The translations under genes were made by a program, and so were the position numbers. DNA of 64,000 bases from Clostridia bacterium (GTDB lineage Bacteria > Bacillota > Clostridia > UBA1381), in NCBI GenBank assembly GCA_900756545.1, contig CAAEKO010000002.1:186001-250000 (forward strand). Reading direction: 5' to 3'. Of this stretch, positions 9,098 through 18,407 are shown one piece after another. The notes beneath the pieces were generated by a model. That model saw only the letters and a list, made by a program, of their open reading frames with translations. It searched no databases and was not told the DNA's origin. Position 1 is the stretch's first letter; the number at the start of each line of letters is the position of its first letter.

Positions 9098-10516
9098 CTA
9101 TTCACCGCTGATAACCAGACTTTTCACTGCCACGGTCCAGTCTGCGTACTTTGTAGTATTGGTGCCGTCATCCATATAGCCTAGGTACATTTTTTCAATA
9201 ATGATTTCGTTCATAGAGGCGGAATACATGTCAATTGCGCTGTCCAATGCAGTAATGTAGGCAGGCGTTTGAACAGTCTGTCCTGTAGGCACATACCGGC
9301 GCAAAAGCTGCCGGTAGCTCAGCAAATATCCATTTTCAATCTCTGCCTCTACCGCATGTTTTATTCCGCCGGTATTCAGGATCACGGGTAAACCGCCCGC
9401 GAGATAGTCAAATGTAATTGTTGTACTGCTCTCATAAAGCGGAGAGGAAACATAGAGATTTCGTTCAGAGGATACAGCGTTTGTAACAGCGTCAGCCATG
9501 TCCGCAATTTCGCTATGTATACTGTAGGCGGTAGCATCTTTAGAAAGGCGAATACCACCGCCTTTGGCGCGGTAGTCTAAAAGGCCGTTGGTATGCAGCT
9601 TCAATACAGCGTTGTTTTCAACAAACACGATTGTGCCGCCGGTTTCTATATAGTGGCGGACTGTACCGGGGTTCATATCAAAAACGTTCAGGATATGCTC
9701 CATAACCGTTTCATCTAAATCGCCTGACTGTGTTTTCAGGGGATTTTCAGCCGACAGGATAACGGCTGTGCGGGGGTTGGAATAAATCGGGATCATCGGT
9801 TCAATAACGGCTTTTTGTCCGCTGGCTGGTTGGTCAAACTTCAGGTCAAAAGAATAATTCAGAATTGAGCTGCTGGTAGATGAAGCCTTTGAGCCTGCCT
9901 GATAGTCCGCAATCAGTTTTAAAAGTGAATCCGGAGCATACCTTGTGGGGATACGGTAACAAACGCCGCTCTGGGAATCCTCCGCGTACACTGCCGCCTG
10001 ATCGTCTGTGGACACAACCAGCTTGGAAAAGGAATGTACGCTGTTGGTAATCTCTGTTTTCTTTACACCTAAGAATTGAGCAAATAAAGCAGATTCACAG
10101 TCAGCAGGATATTGCAGATAGATTGACTTGGACATCAATGCAGAATACCATTCGTTCCGGTTTACGCGGATGATACTTCCGGAATCGGAAAACGCGCCGG
10201 ACAAAATTTTGTTGCAGGCTTCTGTAATTTCCGTAAAGAGAGGCTCGTCAGCACCGACGGCAAACCGGGAGGTTTGATAGCCGGTATTGATAATAATAGT
10301 TTCCGGGACAGCTAGATGGGTTATGGCTGCCGGAGCACCGGCAAATCTTTTTTTCAGGCCGTTTATAAACTGTACCGGCATAGAATTTTCCAGGCTAATA
10401 AAAAAATTATAGCCCGAAGGCCATAATTTTTTATCCGTCACAATAAAGCTGCCCAGCACAAAATTCAAAATAATTAGGCATATCAGGGTGATGCTTTTCA
10501 AACGTTCTTTATTCAT
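9098..10516 (-). CDS. yycH: YycH-like regulator of the WalRK system
   Basis: The 472-residue protein has a short cytoplasmic N-terminus (MNKERLKS), one transmembrane helix at residues about 8-26 and a large extracytoplasmic part, the layout of YycH (WalH). In Bacillus this protein with YycI contacts the WalK transmembrane region and modulates cell-wall turnover signalling. The gene sits between an unknown secreted-protein gene and yycI in the walRK operon, which is the main support for the call. GGAGA lies just before the ATG. Sequence conservation in this family is low. Confidence 0.75.
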   Translation of the reverse strand: MNKERLKSITLICLIILNFVLGSFIVTDKKLWPSGYNFFISLENSMPVQFINGLKKRFAGAPAAITHLAVPETIIINTGYQTSRFAVGADEPLFTEITEACNKILSGAFSDSGSIIRVNRNEWYSALMSKSIYLQYPADCESALFAQFLGVKKTEITNSVHSFSKLVVSTDDQAAVYAEDSQSGVCYRIPTRYAPDSLLKLIADYQAGSKASSTSSSILNYSFDLKFDQPASGQKAVIEPMIPIYSNPRTAVILSAENPLKTQSGDLDETVMEHILNVFDMNPGTVRHYIETGGTIVFVENNAVLKLHTNGLLDYRAKGGGIRLSKDATAYSIHSEIADMADAVTNAVSSERNLYVSSPLYESSTTITFDYLAGGLPVILNTGGIKHAVEAEIENGYLLSYRQLLRRYVPTGQTVQTPAYITALDSAIDMYSASMNEIIIEKMYLGYMDDGTNTTKYADWTVAVKSLVISGE

Positions 10517-10535
10517 CTTTTTCTCCGTTCAACGT

Positions 10536-10991
10536 TTAAAAGAAGTTTTTCACAGTAACGGTTACATTTTTCAATTTGTCAACAGTGCTTTTCTTAACCT
10601 TGCTGATATCAATACGGACAACCTGACTTCCGGAAGCATTTTCCGCAGTCACCAAAAAGATATTGGAGTTATCCGGCAGATCAACGACAACGCTATAAAG
10701 CCCGCTGGCTCCGATCTGGGTTTCACCCTTGATCAGACTTGCCATCCCGGATGCGGCGCTGTAGCGGTAAATTTTAATCCGCGTCCCCTGTCCGCCAACA
10801 GCAGAGATCGTGTATGTCCGGTCAGAAGTAGCAGCCGAATGGGATTCCGGCCGTTTTATGTAAATCAGGTCATTTCGTGTTCCGCCTGTGCTCAGTGGGA
10901 TGGAATTTCCAAAAGCCGCAAAACTGGTTAAAGGCAGGAATATTGCCATGACAGCCGTAATAAATAAAACTGAAATCAATTTCTTCAACAT
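10536..10991 (-). CDS. Secreted protein of unknown function inside the wal operon
   Basis: I do not recognise this 151-residue protein. It has a clear signal peptide (MLKKLISVLFITAVMAIFLP, cleavage probably after SFA) and a mature part of about 125 residues rich in Ser, Thr, Val and Gly that looks like beta-sheet, ending TVTVKNFF. There are no cysteines. The ATG at 10991 has AAGGAGGG 6 bases upstream; an upstream in-frame extension would not carry a signal peptide. It lies between walK and yycH with gaps of 78 and 19 bases, so it is probably expressed with them and may act at the cell surface with YycH/YycI. That role is inference. Confidence 0.8.
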   Translation of the reverse strand: MLKKLISVLFITAVMAIFLPLTSFAAFGNSIPLSTGGTRNDLIYIKRPESHSAATSDRTYTISAVGGQGTRIKIYRYSAASGMASLIKGETQIGASGLYSVVVDLPDNSNIFLVTAENASGSQVVRIDISKVKKSTVDKLKNVTVTVKNFF

Positions 10992-11069
10992 GGTATCCCT
11001 CCTTATAAAATTCTCATTTATAATATTATAACATATAGATATTACGAAGCTGTTACACATGCATTAAAA

Positions 11070-12833
11070 TCAAATAACATTCTGGCAGGGGATGGAGATT
11101 ACGACCTCAGTCCCGATCCCTACCTGGGATGAAATTTTGATGCCGCCGCCCATATCGTCCATTATCTGTTTCGCAATTGCCAGGCCCAGGCCGGTTCCGC
11201 CAGTTTCCCGGCTGCGGGCTTTGTCTACTCGGTAAAACCGCTCAAAGATACGGGGGAGATTTTCCTTAGGTATGCCGATACCGGTATCCACAACTTTAAT
11301 GTAGAGCTCATTGTAGATCCTGCCGGAAAATACATCCACCTTGCCGCCGGCAGGCGTATACTTGATGGCGTTGGACAGAATGTTTACGACGACCTGTTCC
11401 AGTTTATCCCGGTCACAGTCAAAAATAGGTGTTTCGTTAACAGGCTTATAGGACAGAGTCAGCCCGTTTTTCTGGGCAGTCAGCTGTATTTTTCCGATGA
11501 CATCTTCTAAAAATGCACGGATGTCAATTTTTTCAAGAGCTTGCGGGCCTGCCTGTTTTTCGTCCAGCTTAGTTAGGGTTAGAAGATCCTTTACAATACG
11601 GGTCATTCGGTCAGTTTCCCGGACGATAACACCCAGAAATTTATTTTTCAGCGGAATATCGTCTACATCCATCAGGGTTTCCGCATAGGATTTTACCGTA
11701 GCTAAGGGGGTGCGCAGCTCATGGGAAACATTTGCAACAAACTCCCGGCGGGAAATTTCCAGCTTTTCCTGCCGGGTGATATCATGTATGACGACCAGTA
11801 CGCCGCCTACGTTATTGTTCATATCAAAGGTAACAAAATTAAGCCTGATGTAGCGGCCGTTTAATCTAACCTGCCGCTCCATAGGCGCGTCCGGCTGAAA
11901 ATACATTAGATCGCCCAGTGTGATATCCGCACCAATTTCCTTGAAAAAACTGTTGAACTGTAAATCATTGATATAGGTACGGTTAATAATGCGCTGTGCT
12001 TCTGGGTTGATGTGAATTAGAATCCCCTGCATGTTAAAAGCTAAAATCCCGTCCGTCATATTCTGGAGAATGGTTTCCACTTTGTTTTTCTCTGAATTTA
12101 CTTCGTCAATCGTATCATGGAGGGTGGAAGCCATATGCCGAAAGGTATTGGAAAGCCGGCCGATCTCATCATTGGAGGCAGAGGGCGCGATGCTTTCAAA
12201 ATCCCCTGTTGCCAGACGTTCTGCCCGTTTTGTCAGATTGGTAATGGGAACGGTAATCGTGCGGCTTAAGAGGTAACCGATAACAACTGCGATAATAATT
12301 GCCAGAAGCAGTGCCTGCAGAACAATCATCAAAACGTTTTGCGTAATGCTGGTCACTTCATTTTTTGTGTCTTTTATATATACAATATAGCGTACGCTGC
12401 CATTGGTTTCCAGAGGTACGGCAAAATCCATATAGCTCTTTTCCGAGTTTACCATGTTTCCGCGCTTGCCAGCCATAGCTGTAACTATATTGTCAGTTTT
12501 GTCCAAATCGCGGCTTTTTTCCGGATCAGAAGTCACCAAAACGGAACCGTCCCTTGCATCCAAAATACAGTAAAAACGGTAGGTGTCGATTCCCAATGGT
12601 CCAATGTAGGAGCCGACTGCGCTGGAAAGCCGTTCCAGACCATTCCCCTCGCCCGCGGATTTTTCCAACTGATAAACTAAATCATCCGTGAATACCTGCT
12701 CCATCATCACGGAAAATTCTGTGTTATAAAAATTAACAATGTTAATCAGCAAAAAAGAACCGATAACAATAATAATGGATAAAATCAGGAGGACGAAAAT
12801 CAGGACGACCTTATACTGAATGCTTTTAAACAT
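11070..12833 (-). CDS. walK: WalK/VicK-type sensor histidine kinase
   Basis: This is the membrane kinase of the essential cell-wall two-component system. Its 587 residues show TM1 (about 8-30), an extracytoplasmic sensor domain to about 170, TM2, a HAMP domain after RTITVPITNLTKRAE, a PAS domain beginning near ILQNMTDGILAFN, the H-box VSHELRTPL with the phospho-accepting His near residue 375, the N-box NILSNAIKYTP, and G-boxes DTGIGIP and GTGLGLAI. The domain order matches WalK. The gap to walR is only 4 bases, so the two are translated together. Confidence 0.95.
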   Translation of the reverse strand: MFKSIQYKVVLIFVLLILSIIIVIGSFLLINIVNFYNTEFSVMMEQVFTDDLVYQLEKSAGEGNGLERLSSAVGSYIGPLGIDTYRFYCILDARDGSVLVTSDPEKSRDLDKTDNIVTAMAGKRGNMVNSEKSYMDFAVPLETNGSVRYIVYIKDTKNEVTSITQNVLMIVLQALLLAIIIAVVIGYLLSRTITVPITNLTKRAERLATGDFESIAPSASNDEIGRLSNTFRHMASTLHDTIDEVNSEKNKVETILQNMTDGILAFNMQGILIHINPEAQRIINRTYINDLQFNSFFKEIGADITLGDLMYFQPDAPMERQVRLNGRYIRLNFVTFDMNNNVGGVLVVIHDITRQEKLEISRREFVANVSHELRTPLATVKSYAETLMDVDDIPLKNKFLGVIVRETDRMTRIVKDLLTLTKLDEKQAGPQALEKIDIRAFLEDVIGKIQLTAQKNGLTLSYKPVNETPIFDCDRDKLEQVVVNILSNAIKYTPAGGKVDVFSGRIYNELYIKVVDTGIGIPKENLPRIFERFYRVDKARSRETGGTGLGLAIAKQIMDDMGGGIKISSQVGIGTEVVISIPCQNVI

Positions 12834-12837
12834 GGTT

Positions 12838-13542
12838 TCACGCCTTATTAAAATAATAGCCTACGCCGCGCTTAGTTACGATATAATGGGGCATGCTGGG
12901 ATCGTCCTCAATTTTTTCCCGAAGCCGGCGGACAGTCACGTCCACAGTACGCACATCGCCGTAATACTCATATCCCCAGACATTCTCCAGAAGGCTTTCC
13001 CGGGAGAATATTTTTTCCGGCTGCATAGCCAGAAATTTCAATAGTTCAAATTCGCGGAGGGTGATGTCAATGATTTGCCCGCGCTTCTGTACCTCATAGC
13101 GCTCTACATTAATGACCAGATCTCCTGAGACGATGGTATTCTGCGGATTGCCCGGAGAGGTCTGCTGTTTGTCGATAGACATGCGTCTGAGATTGGCTTT
13201 CACCCGGGCCGTCAGTTCCCGGATAGAGAAAGGCTTTGTCATATAATCATCGGCGCCCAACTCCAGTCCCAGCACCTTGTCAACTTCCTCTTCGCGGGCT
13301 GTCAGCATGATGATGGGGACGGCGGATTTCTCCCGGACCCGGCGGCATACCTCAAAGCCGTCCATCTTTGGCAGCATCACGTCCAGGAGGATGAGATCCG
13401 GATTCTGGGACAGAGCCAGGTCAAGCCCGGCCGCACCGTCATAAGCCTCTAGTACAGCATAGCCCTCCTTGGCCAGGTTGAATTTCAGGATATCTACGAT
13501 AGGAAGCTCATCCTCTATAATCAATACACTTCTTTGATCCAT
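12838..13542 (-). CDS. walR: WalR/VicR-type response regulator
   Basis: This OmpR-family response regulator of 234 residues heads the wal operon. The receiver domain has the acidic pair (EDE near residue 11), the phosphorylated Asp in DLILLDVMLPKMDGFEV, a conserved T in MLTAREEEVDK and K in DYMTKPFS. The winged-helix output domain follows from residue 130 and contains TLREFELLKFLAMQP and DVTVRRLREKIEDDP. In Firmicutes the regulator controls autolysins and wall metabolism. The window also carries M23 and MltG wall enzymes that could be targets; this is not shown by the sequence. Confidence 0.95.
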   Translation of the reverse strand: MDQRSVLIIEDELPIVDILKFNLAKEGYAVLEAYDGAAGLDLALSQNPDLILLDVMLPKMDGFEVCRRVREKSAVPIIMLTAREEEVDKVLGLELGADDYMTKPFSIRELTARVKANLRRMSIDKQQTSPGNPQNTIVSGDLVINVERYEVQKRGQIIDITLREFELLKFLAMQPEKIFSRESLLENVWGYEYYGDVRTVDVTVRRLREKIEDDPSMPHYIVTKRGVGYYFNKA

Positions 13543-13587
13543 GGTGTTTTACGTCCTTTCCTGCTTTTTAGCAGATACTATATTTCT

Positions 13588-13616
13588 ATTTTATCAGAAA
13601 CAAGCGGTTTCTTCAA
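13588..13616 (-). promoter_or_regulatory. Promoter of the wal operon
   Basis: On the minus strand TTGAAG (13616-13611), a 17-base spacer and TAAAAT (13593-13588) lie about 45 bases before walR. Confidence 0.6.
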
Positions 13617-13640
13617 GGGATATTTATGATTTATTTGGTG

Positions 13641-13662
13641 TTTTTCACAAAATTGTGAAAAA
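13641..13662. repeat. 22-base palindrome between walR and ftsK
   Basis: TTTTTCACAA and TTGTGAAAAA are perfect arms around an AA centre. The palindrome lies between the divergent walR and ftsK promoters and could be an operator for either. No protein is assigned. Confidence 0.5.
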
Positions 13663-13687
13663 AGCTATAGCATTCATGGCAGCTTTG

Positions 13688-13696
13688 TGGTACAAT
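13688..13696 (+). promoter_or_regulatory. Extended -10 promoter of ftsK
   Basis: TGG followed by TACAAT (13691-13696) makes an extended -10 element; no good -35 is seen 17 bases upstream. The start codon is about 55 bases downstream. Confidence 0.45.
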
Positions 13697-13752
13697 AAGA
13701 CTGGATACGCATGAGAAAAAATAGATAATCAACAGTGTGAGGTTGTTACAAT

Positions 13753-16236
13753 ATGGCTACTAAGAAAAAAACGCCCCAAAAGCGTGCAGGCACAAGGACA
13801 AGTACAAAAAAGAGAAAACAGCAGAAAAAAACAGCTTTAAATTACTCGGCGGCAGTCGTGGTTCTGGTGTTCGCGGCGGTCATTTTAGGGATATTCACCT
13901 ATACCCGGTCGGCTGGCTTTTTAGGGGGACCGGTGCATGACGTGCTCTTCGGTCTGTTTTCCAAAACGGCCTATCTGGTTCCGCCTACAGTATTGGGACT
14001 GGCGATTTATGTAGGTAAAATGAAAAGCACGGAGCGTCTGACTGTGAAGGGAGTACTATCCTTTTTATCTATTGTGCTGGTGGGCGCCTTAATACAAGTA
14101 TTTACCGGTGAGGATATCCCTACGGCGGAGCTGTATATTTACGGCAGGGACGGCGTAGGAGGCGGCGTACTGGGCGGAGCTGTGGCGAATTTATTAAAAC
14201 CCATGGTGGGTGCGTTTGCCGCAGTGGTGATTATCTTATTTATCCTGTTTGTGCTTTTGAGTGTATTGTTTAAGGTATCCATGTTTAGCATGGTGGGCAC
14301 GTTTTTTGCAGGGCTTTTCAATCTTCGCGGCGAGCTTGGCGAGGTGGAGAGCTATGACACATATGAACAAGGGAAAAAAACCCGGCAGAAGGTACAGAAG
14401 CTTGAAAAGAATTTTAAGAAAAAGAAGATCAGCGCAGAGGATCTGGATTTTGCCATAGACGTGGCGGAAGCGGCTCGGGAGGGGCGGACGGCCAAAAAGA
14501 AAAAGCCTAAAAAGGAATCCCAGCTGAAACCGGAACCCATGGTTTCCGAGGAGGATGTACAGGAGCGGATCAAGCAGATTGTGTTCAAGCCCGATTTGCC
14601 CATGGATGAGCCTGCAACTGTAAAGCCTCCGGCTAAGCCTAAGACAGAGGTCAAAGTTCCTTTGGCGGAGCCTGTACAGGAGGAAATCCCAGAAATGGTA
14701 GGGCCGGAAAATAGGGCGGAGGAACAGCCGAAAAAGGTTTCCGCTGCCACGGAAGCAGAGAAGGCAGAAGTCAAAGGCGAGATCGAGCAAGCTATCGAAA
14801 CCCAAAAGGCGGAATACGTCTATCCTTCCCTTGATTTGTTGACCAAGGGGAAAACAGCATCGGCGGACAAGCGGAAGGAAATGTATGAAACAGCGAACAA
14901 GCTGATGGATATTTTGAAAAATTTCGGCGTAGAGGCCAAGCTTTTACAGGTAACCAACGGCCCTACGGTGACCCGGTATGAAATCCAGCCTAATACAGGC
15001 GTGAAGTTGTCGAAGATTACCGGTCTTGCGGAGGACATAGCTTTGAATTTGGCAGTATCCACAGTTTTGGTGGCGGCAGTGCCCGGAAAAGCGGCAGTTG
15101 GCATTGAGGTACCCAATACCAGCGTGAATACAGTATCTGTTCGGGAGCTTTTGGAGAGCGATACGTTTACAAATGCCAAATCAAAGCTGGCAGTGGCATT
15201 TGGGAAGGACATCGGCGGCAATGTAGTTGTAGGAGATATTGCAAAAATGCCCCATGTGCTCATTGCCGGCTCTACTGGCTCTGGTAAGAGTGTGTGCATT
15301 AATACGATTATTACCAGTATTTTATATAAAGCTAGCCCGGATGAGGTAAAGCTGATTATGGTTGACCCGAAGGTAGTAGAACTGGGCGTGTATAACGGCA
15401 TTCCACATCTGTTGATTCCCGTGGTAACCGATCCAAAGCGGGCAGCCGGCGCGCTAAACTGGGCGGTAGGTGAAATGATGAAACGCTATGCGGCTTTCGC
15501 GGAAACGGGAACCCGGAATCTGGACGGCTATAATAAGCTGATGAAAAAACAGGGCATGGACAAGCTTCCGCAAATTGTCATTATTATTGACGAGTTGGCG
15601 GACTTGATGATGGTGGCGGCCAAAGAGGTAGAGGACTATATCTGCCGTCTGGCGCAGCTGGCCCGGGCGGCGGGCATACACTTGATTATCGCTACACAGC
15701 GGCCGTCTGTAGACGTGATTACTGGGCTGATTAAAGCCAACGTGCCCAGCCGGATCGCCTTTGCGGTATCCAGCCAGGTAGACAGCCGGACGATTCTTGA
15801 TAAAGGCGGTGCGGAAAAGCTTCTGGGCAAGGGCGATATGCTTTACCATCCGACCGGACTCCCATCGGCACTGCGGGTACAGGGGGCGTTTGTGTCTGAT
15901 GCAGAGATCGAAAATGTTGTGACATTTATTAAGGAAAACAGTGAGGAAAGCCATTACTCTGAGGATCTGGCTGATCATATTGAACGGTGCGAGAACGGGG
16001 AAAATGGCGTGACGGACGAGCAGGAGGATGGCGATGAGCTTCTGCCGGAAGCGATTGATCTGGCGGTAGAACTAGGGCAGATATCTACAGCCATGATCCA
16101 GCGGCGGCTGAAGGTGGGCTATGCCCGTGCGGGCAGAATCATTGACCAGATGGAAATGCGCGGCATCATCAGCGGCGCCAATGGCTCTAAGCCGCGGGAG
16201 GTATTTATTGACAGAATCAGGATGGGGGATAATTAA
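13753..16236 (+). CDS. ftsK: FtsK/SpoIIIE-family DNA translocase
   Basis: This membrane-anchored motor of 827 residues pumps chromosomal DNA through the division or sporulation septum. A basic N-terminus (many K and R in the first 27 residues) leads into four hydrophobic helices between residues about 28 and 180, then a charged Pro/Glu/Lys linker to about 350. The motor domain has Walker A GSTGSGKS near residue 510 and Walker B VIIIDELADLMM near 615. A winged-helix gamma domain ends the protein (AVELGQISTAMIQRRLKVGYARAGRI), the part that reads KOPS/SRS-type sequences. GAGG lies 9 bases before the ATG. It is likely cotranscribed with the next genes. Confidence 0.96.
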   Translation: MATKKKTPQKRAGTRTSTKKRKQQKKTALNYSAAVVVLVFAAVILGIFTYTRSAGFLGGPVHDVLFGLFSKTAYLVPPTVLGLAIYVGKMKSTERLTVKGVLSFLSIVLVGALIQVFTGEDIPTAELYIYGRDGVGGGVLGGAVANLLKPMVGAFAAVVIILFILFVLLSVLFKVSMFSMVGTFFAGLFNLRGELGEVESYDTYEQGKKTRQKVQKLEKNFKKKKISAEDLDFAIDVAEAAREGRTAKKKKPKKESQLKPEPMVSEEDVQERIKQIVFKPDLPMDEPATVKPPAKPKTEVKVPLAEPVQEEIPEMVGPENRAEEQPKKVSAATEAEKAEVKGEIEQAIETQKAEYVYPSLDLLTKGKTASADKRKEMYETANKLMDILKNFGVEAKLLQVTNGPTVTRYEIQPNTGVKLSKITGLAEDIALNLAVSTVLVAAVPGKAAVGIEVPNTSVNTVSVRELLESDTFTNAKSKLAVAFGKDIGGNVVVGDIAKMPHVLIAGSTGSGKSVCINTIITSILYKASPDEVKLIMVDPKVVELGVYNGIPHLLIPVVTDPKRAAGALNWAVGEMMKRYAAFAETGTRNLDGYNKLMKKQGMDKLPQIVIIIDELADLMMVAAKEVEDYICRLAQLARAAGIHLIIATQRPSVDVITGLIKANVPSRIAFAVSSQVDSRTILDKGGAEKLLGKGDMLYHPTGLPSALRVQGAFVSDAEIENVVTFIKENSEESHYSEDLADHIERCENGENGVTDEQEDGDELLPEAIDLAVELGQISTAMIQRRLKVGYARAGRIIDQMEMRGIISGANGSKPREVFIDRIRMGDN

Positions 16237-16256
16237 TTGATTCGGAGGCTCTGTAA

Positions 16257-16508
16257 ATGACTATTTTCAAATGGCGTATCGTCCATTGGATATTGTTGAT
16301 TGTTGGATTAGTATTGTGTATAGCGGCCATTATTTCGGGCAATGAAGTGTTGGAGATGGTTTCCGCAGTTGCAGGTGCTGCAGTATTTTACTCAGCCTTG
16401 ATAGTTCGGGCAGTATTCAGGCGTTATCCATACTGCAGGCGGGTTCTGCCGGCGAGGGGGAACATAATAGCCTATTGCCCCTATTGCGGCGAAACGCTGG
16501 AGGAATAG
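16257..16508 (+). CDS. Small membrane protein with zinc-ribbon end
   Basis: This 83-residue protein has two transmembrane helices (about residues 8-26 and 32-50) followed by a short zinc-ribbon-like tail with Y-P-Y-C near residue 59 and C-P-Y-C-G-E near residue 74. Function is unknown. GGAGG lies 8 bases before its ATG, 21 bases after the ftsK stop, and ygiQ starts 6 bases after it, so it sits inside an operon. A second membrane zinc-ribbon protein with a different plan is at 21092. Confidence 0.8.
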   Translation: MTIFKWRIVHWILLIVGLVLCIAAIISGNEVLEMVSAVAGAAVFYSALIVRAVFRRYPYCRRVLPARGNIIAYCPYCGETLEE

Positions 16509-16514
16509 ACGAGA

Positions 16515-18407
16515 ATGAGGAATAACGAATTTTTACCAGTGTGCCGGGCAGATATGGAGCAGAGGGGCTGGGAACAATTAGATTTTTTATATGTGGTAGG
16601 GGACGCGTATGTGGATCACCCCAGCTTCGGCCACGCCATTATTTCCCGTGTGCTGGAAAGCCGGGGCTACCGGGTAGGCGTCCTTGCCCAGCCGGACTGG
16701 CACAGCGCAGAGCCGTTCAAAGCTATGGGGCGCCCCCGATTAGGCGCGTTGGTGACGGCGGGAAATATCGACAGCATGGTGAACCACTACACAGCTGCAA
16801 AAAAGCCCCGGGGCGAGGACTTGTATTCCCCGGGCGGGAAAAAAGGCTGCCGTCCCGATCGGGCGACCATCGTATACTGTAACCGTATCCGGGAGGCTTT
16901 TGGGGATATTCCCCTGCTGATTGGGGGCGTAGAAGCCAGTCTTCGACGATTTGCCCACTATGACTATTGGGATGATAAAATCCGGCGGTCGATCCTGCTG
17001 GACAGCCGGGCCGATATTCTTATGTACGGCATGGGGGAAAAACAGATTGCAGAAATTGCGGATTGTCTGGCAAGCGGTATGGACGTGCATGATATCACCT
17101 ATGTCCCCGGTACGTGCTATATTTCTAAAGCTCCGGATTTTGATAATGCCACAGTGATGGCATCTTTCGAGGATTGTTTGGCGGATAAGCGGAAATACGC
17201 CCAGTCCTGCCGGATACAGTATTATGAACAAAACCCCTATTTAGGGAAGACGCTTTTACAAGCTCATGGCGGACGATACGTTGTGCAAAATCCGCCTATG
17301 CCGCCTCTGGAAACAGCGGAGCTGGATGATGTTTACGCCATGCCCTATACCCGGCAGTACCATCCAATGTACATGGAGCAAGGCGGGATTCCGGCGATTA
17401 CGGAGGTAAAATTCAGTATTGCCAGCTCACGGGGCTGCTTCGGCGGCTGCAACTTCTGTGCTCTGGCCTTTCATCAGGGGCGGATTGTCACCGCACGGAG
17501 TCAGGAATCTATTCTGGCAGAGGCCCGGAAGATGGTGAAGGAGCCGGATTTTAAGGGATATATCCACGATGTGGGCGGACCTACGGCCAATTTCCGGTCG
17601 CCGGCATGCGCAAAGCAGCTGACTCATGGTGCTTGTAAGGACAAGCAATGCCTGTTCCCCTCTCCATGCAGGAATATGAAAATCAGCCACCGGGAGTATC
17701 TGTCGCTTCTGCGGAAGCTGCGGGGGATTGAGGGTGTAAAAAAGGTGTTTATCCGTTCCGGGATACGGTTCGATTATCTGATCAACGATCCGGATGACGA
17801 GTTCATTAATGAGCTTTGCAAATACCACGTCAGCGGTCAGCTTAAAGTCGCGCCGGAGCATATCTCCGACAACGTATTAAAATACATGGGAAAGCCGGAA
17901 AACAGCGTATATCAGCGGTTTTCTGATAAATTCTATACAATAAACAAAAAAATCGGCAAGAAACAGTTTCTTGTGCCATACCTTATGTCGAGCCATCCGG
18001 GAAGTACACTGCGGGACGCGGTGGCGCTGGCGGTGTATCTGAAGGAACACGGCCTGCACCCCCAGCAGGTACAGGATTTTTATCCCACCCCTGGAACGAT
18101 CTCCACATGTATGTTTTATACGGGTCTTGACCCGTTCACTATGCAGAAGGTCTATGTGCCGAAGGCGCCTCGGGAAAAGGCAATGCAGAGGGCGCTTTTG
18201 CAGTTTCGAGATCCGGCAAACTACAGGTTGGTACAGGAGGCGCTGACGCTGGCGGGCAGAACGGATTTGATCGGTTTTTCGTCCCGGTGTCTGATCAAGC
18301 CGCAAAATAACAGGAGGAATGAACATGGCAAAAATACTCAGCGGGAAAGAGGTTTCCCGAAGAATCAAGAGCGAGCTCAGAGAAGAGGTGGCCGTCCTAA
18401 AAGATAA
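16515..18407 (+). CDS. ygiQ: YgiQ-family radical SAM protein
   Basis: This 630-residue protein belongs to the YgiQ family of radical SAM enzymes of unknown substrate. The N-terminal region (DFLYVVGDAYVDHPSFGHA) is the family signature, and the 4Fe-4S/SAM motif C-x3-C-x2-C is seen as CFGGCNFC near residue 307. A long conserved C-terminal part follows (LKVAPEHISDNVLKYMGKP, QVQDFYPTPGT). The final 28 residues are basic (RNEHGKNTQRERG and onwards) and are encoded inside the folD coding region in another frame, an overlap of 83 bases. The start gives MRNNEFLPVCRADME. Gene context gives no clear substrate. Confidence 0.92.
   Translation: MRNNEFLPVCRADMEQRGWEQLDFLYVVGDAYVDHPSFGHAIISRVLESRGYRVGVLAQPDWHSAEPFKAMGRPRLGALVTAGNIDSMVNHYTAAKKPRGEDLYSPGGKKGCRPDRATIVYCNRIREAFGDIPLLIGGVEASLRRFAHYDYWDDKIRRSILLDSRADILMYGMGEKQIAEIADCLASGMDVHDITYVPGTCYISKAPDFDNATVMASFEDCLADKRKYAQSCRIQYYEQNPYLGKTLLQAHGGRYVVQNPPMPPLETAELDDVYAMPYTRQYHPMYMEQGGIPAITEVKFSIASSRGCFGGCNFCALAFHQGRIVTARSQESILAEARKMVKEPDFKGYIHDVGGPTANFRSPACAKQLTHGACKDKQCLFPSPCRNMKISHREYLSLLRKLRGIEGVKKVFIRSGIRFDYLINDPDDEFINELCKYHVSGQLKVAPEHISDNVLKYMGKPENSVYQRFSDKFYTINKKIGKKQFLVPYLMSSHPGSTLRDAVALAVYLKEHGLHPQQVQDFYPTPGTISTCMFYTGLDPFTMQKVYVPKAPREKAMQRALLQFRDPANYRLVQEALTLAGRTDLIGFSSRCLIKPQNNRRNEHGKNTQRERGFPKNQERAQRRGGRPKR

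Noticed and set aside
14236..14805. Long antisense ORF under ftsK.
   Set aside because: It is a shadow of the Lys/Glu/Pro-rich linker of FtsK, whose codon composition leaves the opposite strand open.
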